From: Xylanimonas oleitrophica
GTDB lineage: Bacteria; Actinomycetota; Actinomycetes; Actinomycetales; Cellulomonadaceae
DNA: 64,000 nt
Direction: 5' to 3'
NCBI RefSeq assembly: GCF_003244315.1
Contig: NZ_QKWH01000001.1
Coordinates: 372,001-436,000 of the forward strand
Made by a program: the position numbers and the translations under genes. Below, one piece after another: positions 1-8,657 of the stretch. Under the pieces are notes generated by a model. It searched no databases. It had not been told where the DNA came from and saw only the letters and a list, made by a program, of their open reading frames with translations. How positions within the stretch are numbered: the stretch's first letter is position 1; the number at the start of each line of letters is the position of its first letter.

Positions 1-1328
1 AGCGTGACGACTTCCAGGGCGCCGCCTCCGTGACCAAGCGCGTCTACGAGGTGGACCTGCGCCGCACCGACCACGAGGGGTACGTCACCAAGTCGCTCGT
101 GCTCGACGCCCTGCGGATCGAGAACCCGCACCGCATCGACGCCGGCGAGGGCTACGGGCTGGGAGAGACGTACTCGCTGCCCGTCCAGTCGTTCGAGACG
201 GTGCTGCGCCTCAAGGACGGCCGCGTGTTGATCGGCAACGACAACAACTATCCCGGCAACGACTCGCGCGTGCCCGGCACGCCCGACGACACCGAGATGG
301 TGGTGGTCGAGCTCAAGAAGGTGCGCTCGCAGGACGCCGGCGTGCCCGTCGTCGCCCACCGTGGCGCCTCCGGCTACCGCCCCGAGCACACCCTGGCCGC
401 CTACCAGGAGGCCATCCTCCAGGGCGCCGACTACATCGAGCCCGACGTCGTCGCCACCAAGGACGGCGTTCTCGTGGCCCGCCACGAGAACGAGATCGGC
501 GCCACCACGAACGTCGCCGACCACCCCGAGTTCGCCGACCGCCGCACCACCAAGACCATCGACGGGCGGCCCGTCACCGGCTGGTTCACCGAGGACTTCA
601 CCCTCGCCGAGCTGCGCACCCTGCGCGCCAAGGAGCGCATCCCCGCGACCCGGCCCCAGAACACCGAGTTCGACGGCCTCTACCAGGTGCCCACGCTCGA
701 CGAGGTCATGGACCTCGCACGCCACTCGCGCACCCTCACCGGCAAGCCCGTCGGCGTCTACCCCGAGACCAAGCACCCCACGTACTTCGCCTCCATCGGC
801 CTGCCCCTCGAGGAACCCCTCGTCCACGAGCTGCGCAACAACGGCCTCGACTCCGCCAAGGCGCCTGTCATCGTGCAGTCGTTCGAGACCGGCAACCTGC
901 GCAAGCTCGACCGGCTCACCAAGGTGCGTCTCGCGCAGCTGGTCTCCAGCAGCGGCGCACCCTACGACCTGGTCGCCGCCGGGGACCGGCGCACCTACGC
1001 CGACCTGGTCACCCCCGCCGGCCTGCGCGAGATCGCCCGCTACGCCGACGCCGTCGGGCTCGAGAAGAACGTCATGATCCCGCGCCAGGCCGACGGCACC
1101 CTCGGCCGCCCGACGCCGGTGATCCGCGACGCGCACCGCGCCGGTCTCGAGGTGCACGGCTGGACCTTCCGCCGGGAGAACCAGTTCCTGCCCGCCGAGC
1201 ACCGCTCCTCTGCCGACCCCCACGGCATCGGCGACGTCGAGGGCGAGATCCGTGCGTTCCTGCGCGCCGGCATGGACGGGTTCTTCACCGACAACCCCGA
1301 CCTGGGTGTCGCCGCGCTGCGCCCCTGA
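1..1328 (+). CDS. glycerophosphodiester phosphodiesterase with phytase-like N-terminal region (5' partial)
   Basis: The frame is open from base 3, so the gene starts left of the window; about 441 codons are visible. The first ~105 residues (GNDNNYPGND, VQSFETVL) resemble the end of an 'esterase-like activity of phytase' beta-propeller. A GDPD TIM barrel follows from about base 348, with VVAHRGASG (catalytic His-Arg), the metal-ligand run IEPDVV and the second catalytic His in ARHENE. C-terminal FFTDNPD is the usual GDPD ending. By family it hydrolyses glycerophosphodiesters to glycerol-3-phosphate and an alcohol, probably outside the cell, but the signal peptide would lie upstream and cannot be seen. 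GDPD activity is well supported; the role of the propeller part is not. Confidence 0.88.
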   Translation, partial: RDDFQGAASVTKRVYEVDLRRTDHEGYVTKSLVLDALRIENPHRIDAGEGYGLGETYSLPVQSFETVLRLKDGRVLIGNDNNYPGNDSRVPGTPDDTEMVVVELKKVRSQDAGVPVVAHRGASGYRPEHTLAAYQEAILQGADYIEPDVVATKDGVLVARHENEIGATTNVADHPEFADRRTTKTIDGRPVTGWFTEDFTLAELRTLRAKERIPATRPQNTEFDGLYQVPTLDEVMDLARHSRTLTGKPVGVYPETKHPTYFASIGLPLEEPLVHELRNNGLDSAKAPVIVQSFETGNLRKLDRLTKVRLAQLVSSSGAPYDLVAAGDRRTYADLVTPAGLREIARYADAVGLEKNVMIPRQADGTLGRPTPVIRDAHRAGLEVHGWTFRRENQFLPAEHRSSADPHGIGDVEGEIRAFLRAGMDGFFTDNPDLGVAALRP

Positions 1329-1441
1329 CCCACCCACCGGCACCACCTACCCGGCAGGGCCCGGGCCGCCACCGCGGCCCGGGCCCCGCCACACCCCGTC
1401 CCCACCGGCGTGATCGGCCTCCCACCCCCTAGGGTCGGAGC

Positions 1442-2746
1442 GTGCCCACCACCCTGCCGCGGCACGCGGCCCACCGGCGTGCCCACCGCATCGCGCGCGG
1501 CACCGCCATGGTCCTCACCGCCGTGCTCGCGTTCGCCGGAACCGGCGCCGTCGCCGCATACCTCGACTTCAAGGACGACATCGACGTCTCCGACGTCGAC
1601 GCGCTCCTCGGCACCGACAGGGCGACGCCGTCGCGCGACCCTGACGACCCGTTCAGCGGACGAGCCCTCAACATCCTCGTCATGGGCACCGACTACCGCG
1701 GCGAGGGCAACGACGCGCTCGCCGGGGACGGCGACGAGTTCCACTCTGACACCACGCTGCTCGTGCACGTCGCCGGGGACCGCAGCCGCATGGAGATCGT
1801 CTCTATCCCGCGCGACTCCCTCGTCGACATCCCGGCCTGCCCGCTGCCCGGCGGCGGCCAGAGCTCCCCGCGCCGCAACGCCATGTTCAACTCCGCCTTC
1901 GCCATCGGCGGCGGGCCCAGCAAGGACGTCACCGGCGCCGCCGCATGCACCATCCGCACCGTCGAGACCCTCACCGGGGTGCCCATCACCGACCACGTCG
2001 TCGTCAAGATGAACGGCGTCATCGGCGTGGTCGACGCCATCGGCGGGGTGCCCATGTGCCTCCCCGAGCCCGTCAAGGGCAACAACCACGTGGACCTCGA
2101 CCTGCCCGCCGGCGAGGTGCGCCTCGACGGCTACCAGTCCATCAACTTCCTCCGCGCCCGCAAGGGCCGCGGCATGGGCCTGGAGCTGGGCAGCGACCTC
2201 GCTCGCATCCAGCGCCAGCAGTCCTTCGTCGACGCGATGGTCCGCGAGATCCTCGCCCAGAACGTCATCACCGACTCGCCGCGCCTCTACCGGCTCGTCC
2301 AGGCCGTGCTCAAGTCCATCTCCACCAACCCCGGCCTCGCCGACCCCGCGGCGCTCGCCGGCCTCGCCTGGAGCGTGCGCGGCATCGACCCGGCCGACAT
2401 CGTGTTCACCTCGCTGCCCGTGGTCAACGCGCCGCGCGACCCCAACCGCGTGGTGTGGGTCGAGCGCGAGACGGACAAGATCTGGGAACGCATCGCCGCC
2501 GACCAGCCACCGGGCTGGGATCCGTCCCAGGAGCCCGAGCCGTCCGACGGCGGTGGCGACGCAGGGGGCAGCTCCACCGGCCCGTCCGGGTCGCCGGCGC
2601 CGTCCGCGCCCGACGCCGCCAGCCCGCCGCCGGACGAGCCGGCCCCGGGCGACACCGGTGTGCCGTCGCCCGGCTCCAGCGCCCCCGCGGCCGAGGAGCC
2701 GTCGCCCAGCCCGACACCGTCCCTGCTGCCCGGCGTCTGCGGCTGA
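1442..2746 (+). CDS. LytR-CpsA-Psr (LCP) family wall-polymer transferase
   Basis: A 434-residue membrane-anchored LCP protein. Residues ~20-40 form one hydrophobic segment (MVLTAVLAFAGTGAVAAYL) after a basic start. The LCP domain follows: NILVMGTDYRG, SDTTLLVHV, the arginine/aspartate motif IVSIPRDSLVDIP and INFLRARKG. The last ~85 residues are a Pro/Ser/Gly/Glu-rich low-complexity tail. LCP enzymes move lipid-linked polymers such as arabinogalactan or teichoic acid onto peptidoglycan at the outer membrane face. GTG 1442 is chosen because a TAGGGT hexamer lies 6 nt upstream, suggesting a leaderless transcript. It converges on the aminotransferase gene. Confidence 0.9.
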   Translation: MPTTLPRHAAHRRAHRIARGTAMVLTAVLAFAGTGAVAAYLDFKDDIDVSDVDALLGTDRATPSRDPDDPFSGRALNILVMGTDYRGEGNDALAGDGDEFHSDTTLLVHVAGDRSRMEIVSIPRDSLVDIPACPLPGGGQSSPRRNAMFNSAFAIGGGPSKDVTGAAACTIRTVETLTGVPITDHVVVKMNGVIGVVDAIGGVPMCLPEPVKGNNHVDLDLPAGEVRLDGYQSINFLRARKGRGMGLELGSDLARIQRQQSFVDAMVREILAQNVITDSPRLYRLVQAVLKSISTNPGLADPAALAGLAWSVRGIDPADIVFTSLPVVNAPRDPNRVVWVERETDKIWERIAADQPPGWDPSQEPEPSDGGGDAGGSSTGPSGSPAPSAPDAASPPPDEPAPGDTGVPSPGSSAPAAEEPSPSPTPSLLPGVCG

Positions 2747-2887
2747 CAGCGGCACGGCCGCTCGAAGGACCACCGGTGGTCGCCGCCTGGGGTCGGCGTA
2801 CGGCGGTGGGCGAGGGCGGTGCACGACGGCGGTCGGCCTGGGCCTGCGTCCGCGCCTCGCGCGCCCGGGTGGCTCGGGGCGCCGGGC

Positions 2888-4138
2888 CTACGGGTGGCGC
2901 AACGCGACCAGGCGGTCCACCGCTTCCCGCAGCACGTGCTCCTGCTTGACGAACGTGAACCGCACCGCCGTGCGAAGACGCTCGTGCGTCGCCGAGCCGG
3001 CCCGGCAGAACGCCGTCATCGGGATCGCCACCACCCCGGCGAGCTCGGGCAGCCGGCGGCACAGCTCGACGCCGCCGGCCGGTGACCCCTCGACGTCCGT
3101 GAGACCGAGCCGCTCCACCAGGCGCGCGCCGTCCGCCACGACGAAGTACGTGCCGCGAGGCACGATCACGTCGAAGCCCGCCTCGCGCAGCCCGCTGCAC
3201 AGCAGGTCCCGGCGCGCCGCCAGCGACCTGGCCAGCGCACGCGGCGTCTCGTCGTCGGCCAGCGCCTGCGCGATCGCTGGCTGGAACGGCGCCCCCGAGA
3301 CGAACGTCAGGAACTGCTTCACCGTGCGCGCCGCCGTCACCAGCTCCGCAGGGCCGTGCACCCACCCGATCTTCCACCCGGTGAGGCTGAACGTCTTGCC
3401 GCTGGAGGAGATCGTCAGCGTGCGCTCGGCCATGCCCGGCAGGGTCGCGACCGGCACGTGCACCGCACCGTCGAACGTGAGGTGCTCGTAGACCTCGTCC
3501 GTGACCACGATCGCGTCCCGCTCGCGCGCCACCTGCGCCACCACCTCCAGCTCGGCGCGCGTCAGCACCGTGCCGGTGGGGTTGTGCGGGGTGTTGACCA
3601 GGATGATCCGGGTACGGTCGCTGGCCGCGGCGCGCAGGGCCTCGACGTCGAGACGGAAGCCCTCGGGGGTGGGTGCGAGCGCGACCGGCACGTGCGTGGC
3701 GCCGGCGAGCGCGACGACGGCGGCGTGCGCGTCGTAGAACGGTTCGAGCGTGATCACCTCGTCGCCAGGTCCGGCGAGTGCGAGCACCGAGGCGGCCAGG
3801 GCCTCGGTGGCCCCGGTGGTGACCAGCACCTCGGTGTCCGGGTCGACGTCGAGCCCGTAGCGGCGCCGCTGGTGGTCGGCGACGGCGGCGCGCAGCTCGG
3901 GGATGCCAGGCCCGGGCGGGTACTGGTTGACGCCCGCCTGGATCGCCGCGACCGCGGCTGCTTTGACGTCGTCCGGCCCGTCGACGTCGGGGAACCCCTG
4001 GCCCAGGTTGATCGCTCCCGTGCGCGCGGCCAGCGCGGACATCTCCGCGAAGACCGTGGCGGCGACCTCGCCGCCGGGGGAGAGCAGTCCGGTGGCGCGG
4101 GCGACGTCCTGCCAGGCGCCGCGGGGGAGGGACGTCAT
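2888..4138 (-). CDS. class I/II PLP-dependent aminotransferase (DapC/YbdL-like)
   Basis: A 416-residue fold-type I aminotransferase. INLGQGFPDVDGP and NQYPPGPGIPELR are the substrate-entry motifs, NTPHNPTGTV and VVTDEVYEHL carry the Asn and Asp/Tyr that hold PLP, and SSSGKTFSLTGWKIGW holds the Schiff-base lysine; the C-terminal Arg is in RFTFVK. Closest in style to the group that includes mycobacterial DapC (N-succinyl-diaminopimelate aminotransferase) and YbdL/kynurenine-type enzymes; the exact substrate cannot be read from the sequence. ATG 4138 is chosen because TAGTCT lies 7 nt upstream (leaderless pattern); the frame stays open slightly further. Monocistronic, divergent from nothing and downstream of the tad operon. 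Confidence 0.85.
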   Translation of the reverse strand: MTSLPRGAWQDVARATGLLSPGGEVAATVFAEMSALAARTGAINLGQGFPDVDGPDDVKAAAVAAIQAGVNQYPPGPGIPELRAAVADHQRRRYGLDVDPDTEVLVTTGATEALAASVLALAGPGDEVITLEPFYDAHAAVVALAGATHVPVALAPTPEGFRLDVEALRAAASDRTRIILVNTPHNPTGTVLTRAELEVVAQVARERDAIVVTDEVYEHLTFDGAVHVPVATLPGMAERTLTISSSGKTFSLTGWKIGWVHGPAELVTAARTVKQFLTFVSGAPFQPAIAQALADDETPRALARSLAARRDLLCSGLREAGFDVIVPRGTYFVVADGARLVERLGLTDVEGSPAGGVELCRRLPELAGVVAIPMTAFCRAGSATHERLRTAVRFTFVKQEHVLREAVDRLVALRHP

Positions 4139-4217
4139 GGTCGCGAGACTAGCCCTGAGCACGTGGCCAGGCCGGGGCGTCTCACCGGGTGCCGCGGGGA
4201 GCCCGGGACGCCGGTGG

Positions 4218-4694
4218 CTACCCGCCGACGTCGGCGTAACGGTCCACGACCGCCACGTGGCCCGCCTCGACCGGGACGGCCAGCGGGACCCAGCCGCGCA
4301 GGCCGCTGGGCACGAACGGCAGCGGCACCTCCAGCCGTACCCGCACGCCCACGCTCGCGTCCGGGGTCAGGCACGGGTCCGCCGAGCACTCGAACGTCAG
4401 CACGCCCGGCTCGTGCGCCGCCCCGCGGTCGAAGCCCTGGTCCGCGAAGGCGATGGCCGTCGCCGTGTGGGCCCGGGCGAGCCCCTGACCGGTGCTCGAC
4501 GCCGTCACCATCGCGCGGGCAGCCTCCCGCGCGGCGCCCTCGGCCGCGAAGGCTCCTGCCTGCAACCGCCCGGCCACCAGCACGAGGTAGATCAGGGGGA
4601 TCAGGAGGAGCACCGCCGTGCCGATGAACTCGACCACGGCGCTGCCGCGCTCGCCGTCGCCCTGCTGCTGCGGTGGCTCGTCCTGCACGCTCAT
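4218..4694 (-). CDS. TadE/TadF-like pseudopilin
   Basis: A 158-residue protein with the class III prepilin layout: a short acidic N-terminus, the cleavage-type motif ERGSAVVEF (Glu at +5 after Gly) and then a ~20-residue hydrophobic helix (TAVLLLIPLIYLVLVAG). The rest is a soluble domain with a Cys pair (FECSADPC). TadE-family pseudopilins take part in assembly of Flp pili at the membrane. It is the last gene of the tad operon; its ATG overlaps the stop of the preceding tadE by ATGA, with GGAGGG immediately upstream, so translation is coupled. Assignment to TadE versus TadF is uncertain. Confidence 0.8.
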   Translation of the reverse strand: MSVQDEPPQQQGDGERGSAVVEFIGTAVLLLIPLIYLVLVAGRLQAGAFAAEGAAREAARAMVTASSTGQGLARAHTATAIAFADQGFDRGAAHEPGVLTFECSADPCLTPDASVGVRVRLEVPLPFVPSGLRGWVPLAVPVEAGHVAVVDRYADVGG

Positions 4695-5143
4695 CCCTCC
4701 TCCAGCGCGTGACCCTGGACGGTCATGGCCCCCGACGGCCCGAGGACGCCGACCACCGGGAACGGCGTCCGCACCGTCACCTCCACCACCGGCAGGCCGT
4801 CCACGTGGGTGCGGCCGACGGTCACGTCGCTCGCGTAGCGGGCCGACAACGACGTGCTGAGCAGCTCACGGGTCCGCGCGGCGCCGTCAGCCGCCGTGCG
4901 GTCTGCGCGTGCGGCGACACGCGCACCCTCGGCCGCGGCGTCGATCGCCAGCGCGCGGACGTGCTGCACGAACCCCACCTGGGCAACGGCGAGGAAGATC
5001 GCGACGACGAGGGCCGCGACCATGGCGAACTCGGCCACGGCCGACCCCCGCTCGTCGGCACCGCCATGACCCGGGTCGGGTTCTGAGCTGCTCGCACCCG
5101 CCGAGCCAGGGGCGCGGACGCCGCCACGCGGCACCGCCCTCAC
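4691..5143 (-). CDS. TadE-family pseudopilin
   Basis: About 150 residues when started at GTG 5143, which overlaps the preceding stop as GTGA; longer in-frame starts would run into the upstream gene. ERGSAVAEF is a class III prepilin-peptidase type site, followed by a hydrophobic helix (MVAALVVAIFLAVAQVGF) and a small polar domain. By family it is a minor pseudopilin of the Tad (Flp) secretion/pilus machine. It resembles the next gene in layout but not closely in sequence, so the pair look like an old duplication or the usual TadE/TadF couple. Confidence 0.8.
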   Translation of the reverse strand: MRAVPRGGVRAPGSAGASSSEPDPGHGGADERGSAVAEFAMVAALVVAIFLAVAQVGFVQHVRALAIDAAAEGARVAARADRTAADGAARTRELLSTSLSARYASDVTVGRTHVDGLPVVEVTVRTPFPVVGVLGPSGAMTVQGHALEEG

Positions 5144-5340
5144 CCCGTGACGCTCGAGATCGCCTGACGGAACGCGTCCTCCAGGAGAGGCCCGGCGATA
5201 GCCCACAGGGCGACGACGAGGCCCGCCGTCATGAGGGTGACGAGCACCCAGCCGGGCACGTCCCCGCGCTCAGGGTCGTGGACGGCGGGCAGCGCCGTGT
5301 CGTGCTCCGTCGAGGCGGGGGTGTCGCGAAGTTCGGTCAT
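5140..5340 (-). CDS. Flp-like small pilin candidate of the tad operon
   Basis: A 66-residue protein sitting exactly where actinobacterial tad loci carry their small pilin gene, between tadC and tadE. An acidic/polar N-terminus is followed by ERGDVPGW and one hydrophobic helix (VLVTLMTAGLVVALWAIAG). The canonical Glu at +5 of a class III prepilin is not obvious, so processing by a TadV/CpaA peptidase is uncertain. ATG 5340 is preferred over an ATG 24 nt upstream because AGGAAAGGA lies at good Shine-Dalgarno distance. The strong separate ribosome-binding site fits a major structural subunit. Confidence 0.7.
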   Translation of the reverse strand: MTELRDTPASTEHDTALPAVHDPERGDVPGWVLVTLMTAGLVVALWAIAGPLLEDAFRQAISSVTG

Positions 5341-5367
5341 GGGGGTTCCTTTCCTGGGCTGCATCGG

Positions 5368-6306
5368 TCACAGACCGATGCGGAGCGTGGCGAACGAGGG
5401 GAAGACGGCGAAGACGACGGTCACGGGGAGGATGAGGAAGACGACCGGGACGAGCATCGCGACCTCCTTCTTGCCACCCGCCTCCATGAGAGCGCGGCGC
5501 CCCGCCTCCCGGACGTCCTGCGCCTGTGCGCGCAGCACCTCCGCGAGCGGTGTGCCGCGCTCGAGGGCGACGGCGACCCCCTCCGCGAAGCGGGTCAGCG
5601 AGGGCAGGCCGGTGCGGTCGGCCATGTCGACCAGCGCCGTCGCGATGGGGGCACCGGCACGCACCGCCGCGAGCATGTGCCCGATCTCCACCGAGAGCTC
5701 GCCGCGCGCGGTCGTGGCGACCCGTTCCAGCGCCGACACCGGCGCCTCCCCAGCGGTCACGGCGAGGGCGAGGAGCTCGGCGACAGTCGGGAACTCCGCC
5801 GCCATGCGTTCCTCGCGCTGCGTGATCTGGCGGCTGAGCGCCTGGTCGCAGGCCACGAACCCGCACGCCCCGCTGATCACGACCAGCAGGAGCAGCGGCA
5901 GCACAGCGAACCCGCGCGTCGCCCCGATGAGGAGGGCGAGCGCGAGGCCGGCCGTGAGACCCGCGACCGTCCACACCACCTGGCGTGCACGGAACTGGTC
6001 GACGGTCTCCGACGACCCGGCCCGGTCCAGCCGCCGCCGCACCTCGGCCCGCGGCGAGCCCAGACGCTCGAACCAGTGGGCCACGTCCGCAGCCCACGGT
6101 GCCAAGAGCCGCTCCACCACGGGGAACGGTGAGCGGACAGGCATCTCGCGCAGCAGCCCGCTGGTCGAGTCCCGCGGTCGCAGGGCAGGGGCGAGCCGCT
6201 CCACCAACGTCATGCGGCGCGCCCGCACACCGACGACGACCAGCAGCACGCCCAGACCGCCCACCAGTCCCAGCAGCGCCCCGAGAGGCGAGAACCACTC
6301 GCTCAT
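5368..6306 (-). CDS. tadC: TadC-like type II/IV secretion inner-membrane protein
   Basis: A 312-residue T2SSF-family protein. There is an N-terminal membrane segment (LGALLGLVGGLGVLLVVVGV), a central hydrophobic pair (residues ~110-150), the cytoplasmic helical domain with EEFPTVAEL-like sequence (MAAEFPTVAELLALAV) and a C-terminal membrane helix (VPVVFLILPVTVVFAVFPSF). With TadB it forms the platform that couples the TadA ATPase to pilin assembly. Start ATG 6306 overlaps the tadB stop as ATGA. Confidence 0.85.
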   Translation of the reverse strand: MSEWFSPLGALLGLVGGLGVLLVVVGVRARRMTLVERLAPALRPRDSTSGLLREMPVRSPFPVVERLLAPWAADVAHWFERLGSPRAEVRRRLDRAGSSETVDQFRARQVVWTVAGLTAGLALALLIGATRGFAVLPLLLLVVISGACGFVACDQALSRQITQREERMAAEFPTVAELLALAVTAGEAPVSALERVATTARGELSVEIGHMLAAVRAGAPIATALVDMADRTGLPSLTRFAEGVAVALERGTPLAEVLRAQAQDVREAGRRALMEAGGKKEVAMLVPVVFLILPVTVVFAVFPSFATLRIGL

Positions 6307-7160
6307 CGCAGCACCCGGCCTTCCTCGGGCAGCCGGCCGATCTGGATCATGATCTGGTAGGCCACCACCGAGCACGCCGCTCCTCCGGCCAGCACGGCCA
6401 CGCCCGCGGCGGAGTCGTACGCGCGCGCCGTCTCCGGCCGGGTCGCGAGGAACGCCAGCACGAGCCACGGCCCGGCAGCCGCCAGCCGGGCCCCGTTGAC
6501 GGTCCAGGACTGCCTGGCCTCCAGCTCGCCGCGGGTGCGTGCGTCCTCGCGCAGGAACGTCGACAGGGTGCGCAGCAGGCGCCCCAGGTCGGTACCGCCC
6601 ACCTCCCGCGTGAGCCGCAGCGCCTCGATGATCCGGTCCGCCACCGGGTCGGCCAGCCGTGCCTTGAGCAGGTCGAGGCACTCGGAGAAGCGGCCCGTGG
6701 CCCGGTAGTCGGCGGCGAACCGCGTGAACGGCTCCCGCAGCTCCGCCGGCCCCCGCTCGCCCAGCTGGCTCACCGCCTCGGGGAGGGAGAGCCCGGCGCG
6801 GACGCCGGAAGCCAGATGGTCCACCACCTCCGGCCACACGTCCCGCAGGTCCCGCCGCCGCTTGCGCGCCCGAGCGCGGACGAGGGCGGACGGCGCGGCA
6901 GCGGCCATGACGGTGAAGCACACGGCGATGGCGGGTGACCGGGTGGTGGCCAGCACGGCCAGGAAGACGACGGACGCGACCGCGGCGCTCGCGCCGTAGA
7001 GCGCACCAGGTGTCACACCGCTCGCCCCCGCCTGGACCAGTAGGTCCTGCGTGCGGGCACGGCGTGCGGCGACGCGTGTCGATCTCGCCGGCGGCTCCCA
7101 GAAGGACCACCAGACGCAGAAGAGCCCCAGCCCCAGCACCAGCCCGACGAGCACGCCCAT
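6303..7160 (-). CDS. tadB: TadB-like type II/IV secretion inner-membrane protein
   Basis: A 285-residue T2SSF-family protein: membrane helix at the start (MGVLVGLVLGLGLF), further hydrophobic segments around residues 60-95, a soluble helical domain with DVWPEVVDHLASGVRAG, and two C-terminal membrane helices. It is the partner of TadC in the Tad assembly platform. ATG 7160 follows the tadA stop after a single base and has GGAGGTGG upstream, so it is likely translated from the same message. Longer in-frame starts would overlap tadA by ~90 bp and encode only a basic run. Confidence 0.85.
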   Translation of the reverse strand: MGVLVGLVLGLGLFCVWWSFWEPPARSTRVAARRARTQDLLVQAGASGVTPGALYGASAAVASVVFLAVLATTRSPAIAVCFTVMAAAAPSALVRARARKRRRDLRDVWPEVVDHLASGVRAGLSLPEAVSQLGERGPAELREPFTRFAADYRATGRFSECLDLLKARLADPVADRIIEALRLTREVGGTDLGRLLRTLSTFLREDARTRGELEARQSWTVNGARLAAAGPWLVLAFLATRPETARAYDSAAGVAVLAGGAACSVVAYQIMIQIGRLPEEGRVLR

Positions 7161-7161
7161 G

Positions 7162-8433
7162 TCAGCCCGCCACCTCCGCCGTCGACGACGCGAGCAGCGC
7201 ACGCACGTCCACACCGACCCGGGCGAACCGCTCCTCGCCCGTGGGGAAACCGTCACCCCGCACCAGCTGCCCGCCCTGCGAGGCCGGCAGGCGGTGGAAC
7301 AGACCCGCCGTCTCGACCCTGCCCTCCTCGACCCGGCCGGTGACGGCCACGATCTCCCGGACCTGCCGCTCGCCGTCAGGCGTCACCCCCAGGTGCACGA
7401 CGACGTCGATCGCCGAGGCCACCGTCGGCACCACGAAGTGGTGCGTGACGTTCTCGCCCGCCAGCAGCGGCAGGGTGCACATCTTGTTGATGGCCTCCCG
7501 GGCGCTGTTCGCGTGCAGCGTGCACGTCCCCGGGATCCCCGCGTTCAGCGCCACGAGCATGTCGAAGCTCTCCGCCTCGCGGACCTCGCCGATGACGATG
7601 CGGTCGGGCCGCATCCGCAGGGCCTCCTTCACCAGGCGGCGCAACGGGATCTCGCCGGTGCCCTCGAGGCTCGGCTGGCGGCACTGCATCGCCACCAGGT
7701 CGCGGACGTCGAGCCGCAGCTCGAACACCTCCTCGCACGTGATGACGCGCTGACCCGACGGGATCGAGCCCGACAACGCGTTGAGCATCGTCGTCTTGCC
7801 GCTCTGCGTCGCCCCGGCCACGAGGATGTTCAGGCCGGCGCGCACGGCCGCGTCCAGGAACGCCGCCGCGTGCGGCGTGAGCGAGCCCAGCCGGACGAGG
7901 TGCTCCAGCCGGGTCGCGCGCACCACGTGCTTGCGGATGTTGACCGCCATGTGCTCGCGGGTGACGTCGGGGATGACCACGTGGAGCCGGGAACCGTCGG
8001 GCAGCGCCGCGTCGACGAACGGCGAGCTGAGGTCCAGGCGCCGCCCGCTGGCCTTGAGCATGCGCTCCACCAGGTCGCGCACCTGCTGGGTGGTCAGGAG
8101 GGTCGTCGTCAGCTCGGACACCCCGCCGCGTGCCACGAACACCTGGGCGGGTGAGTTGACCCAGATCTCCTCGACGGACGGGTCGTCCAGGTACTGCTGC
8201 AGCGGGCCCAGCCCCGCCAGGGCGTCGACGATGACGCGCGCGGTGGCGTCGGCGTCGTGCAGCGGCGGCACGAGCCCGCGCGCGCTGCGCTCGACGTAGT
8301 CGCCCACGGCCTCGGCCACGAGGCTGGCGAGCTCGGGGCGCTCGCGGACCGGGTCGATCCCGCGGCGGCGCACGAGCTCGCGGACCTCGCGCTCGAGGAG
8401 CGTCGCCCCTGCGTCCTGGCTCGCGACAGTCAT
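7162..8433 (-). CDS. tadA: TadA/CpaF-family secretion ATPase
   Basis: A 423-residue hexameric AAA-type ATPase. Motifs in order: N1-domain helices, WVNSPAQVFVARGG, Walker A GATQSGKTT, the Asp box CEEVFELRL, Walker B RIVIGEVRE and the His box GTCTLHANS. It powers Flp pilus assembly or secretion. ATG 8433 has AGAGGAAA at good distance; upstream in-frame starts would extend into the divergent SDR promoter region. First gene of the six-gene operon. No tadZ/ssd or prepilin peptidase gene precedes it, unlike many actinobacterial tad loci. Confidence 0.92.
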   Translation of the reverse strand: MTVASQDAGATLLEREVRELVRRRGIDPVRERPELASLVAEAVGDYVERSARGLVPPLHDADATARVIVDALAGLGPLQQYLDDPSVEEIWVNSPAQVFVARGGVSELTTTLLTTQQVRDLVERMLKASGRRLDLSSPFVDAALPDGSRLHVVIPDVTREHMAVNIRKHVVRATRLEHLVRLGSLTPHAAAFLDAAVRAGLNILVAGATQSGKTTMLNALSGSIPSGQRVITCEEVFELRLDVRDLVAMQCRQPSLEGTGEIPLRRLVKEALRMRPDRIVIGEVREAESFDMLVALNAGIPGTCTLHANSAREAINKMCTLPLLAGENVTHHFVVPTVASAIDVVVHLGVTPDGERQVREIVAVTGRVEEGRVETAGLFHRLPASQGGQLVRGDGFPTGEERFARVGVDVRALLASSTAEVAG

Positions 8434-8657
8434 GCGTTTCCTCTGGTCGGTGCTTCGGTGCGCGACCGTCCCAGCCGCTGCAGCGCCGCCTGCTGCGGAG
8501 CCAAGCCCAGAGGGTAGGGGAACTGGGTGACCTCCGGGAACGGCCTGTGGAGAACCTCCGGAGGAGGTGGCCGGCCTCTGTTCGCACCCACCCTGGACGG
8601 GTGGCCCGGGCTCGCTCTCGGATTGCGACCCGCGCTGGCCGCGGGTCACCTGTACCG

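Noticed and set aside
1040-2824. A 594-codon minus-strand open frame over the LCP gene
   Set aside because: The LCP reading on the other strand has all family motifs; this one has none.
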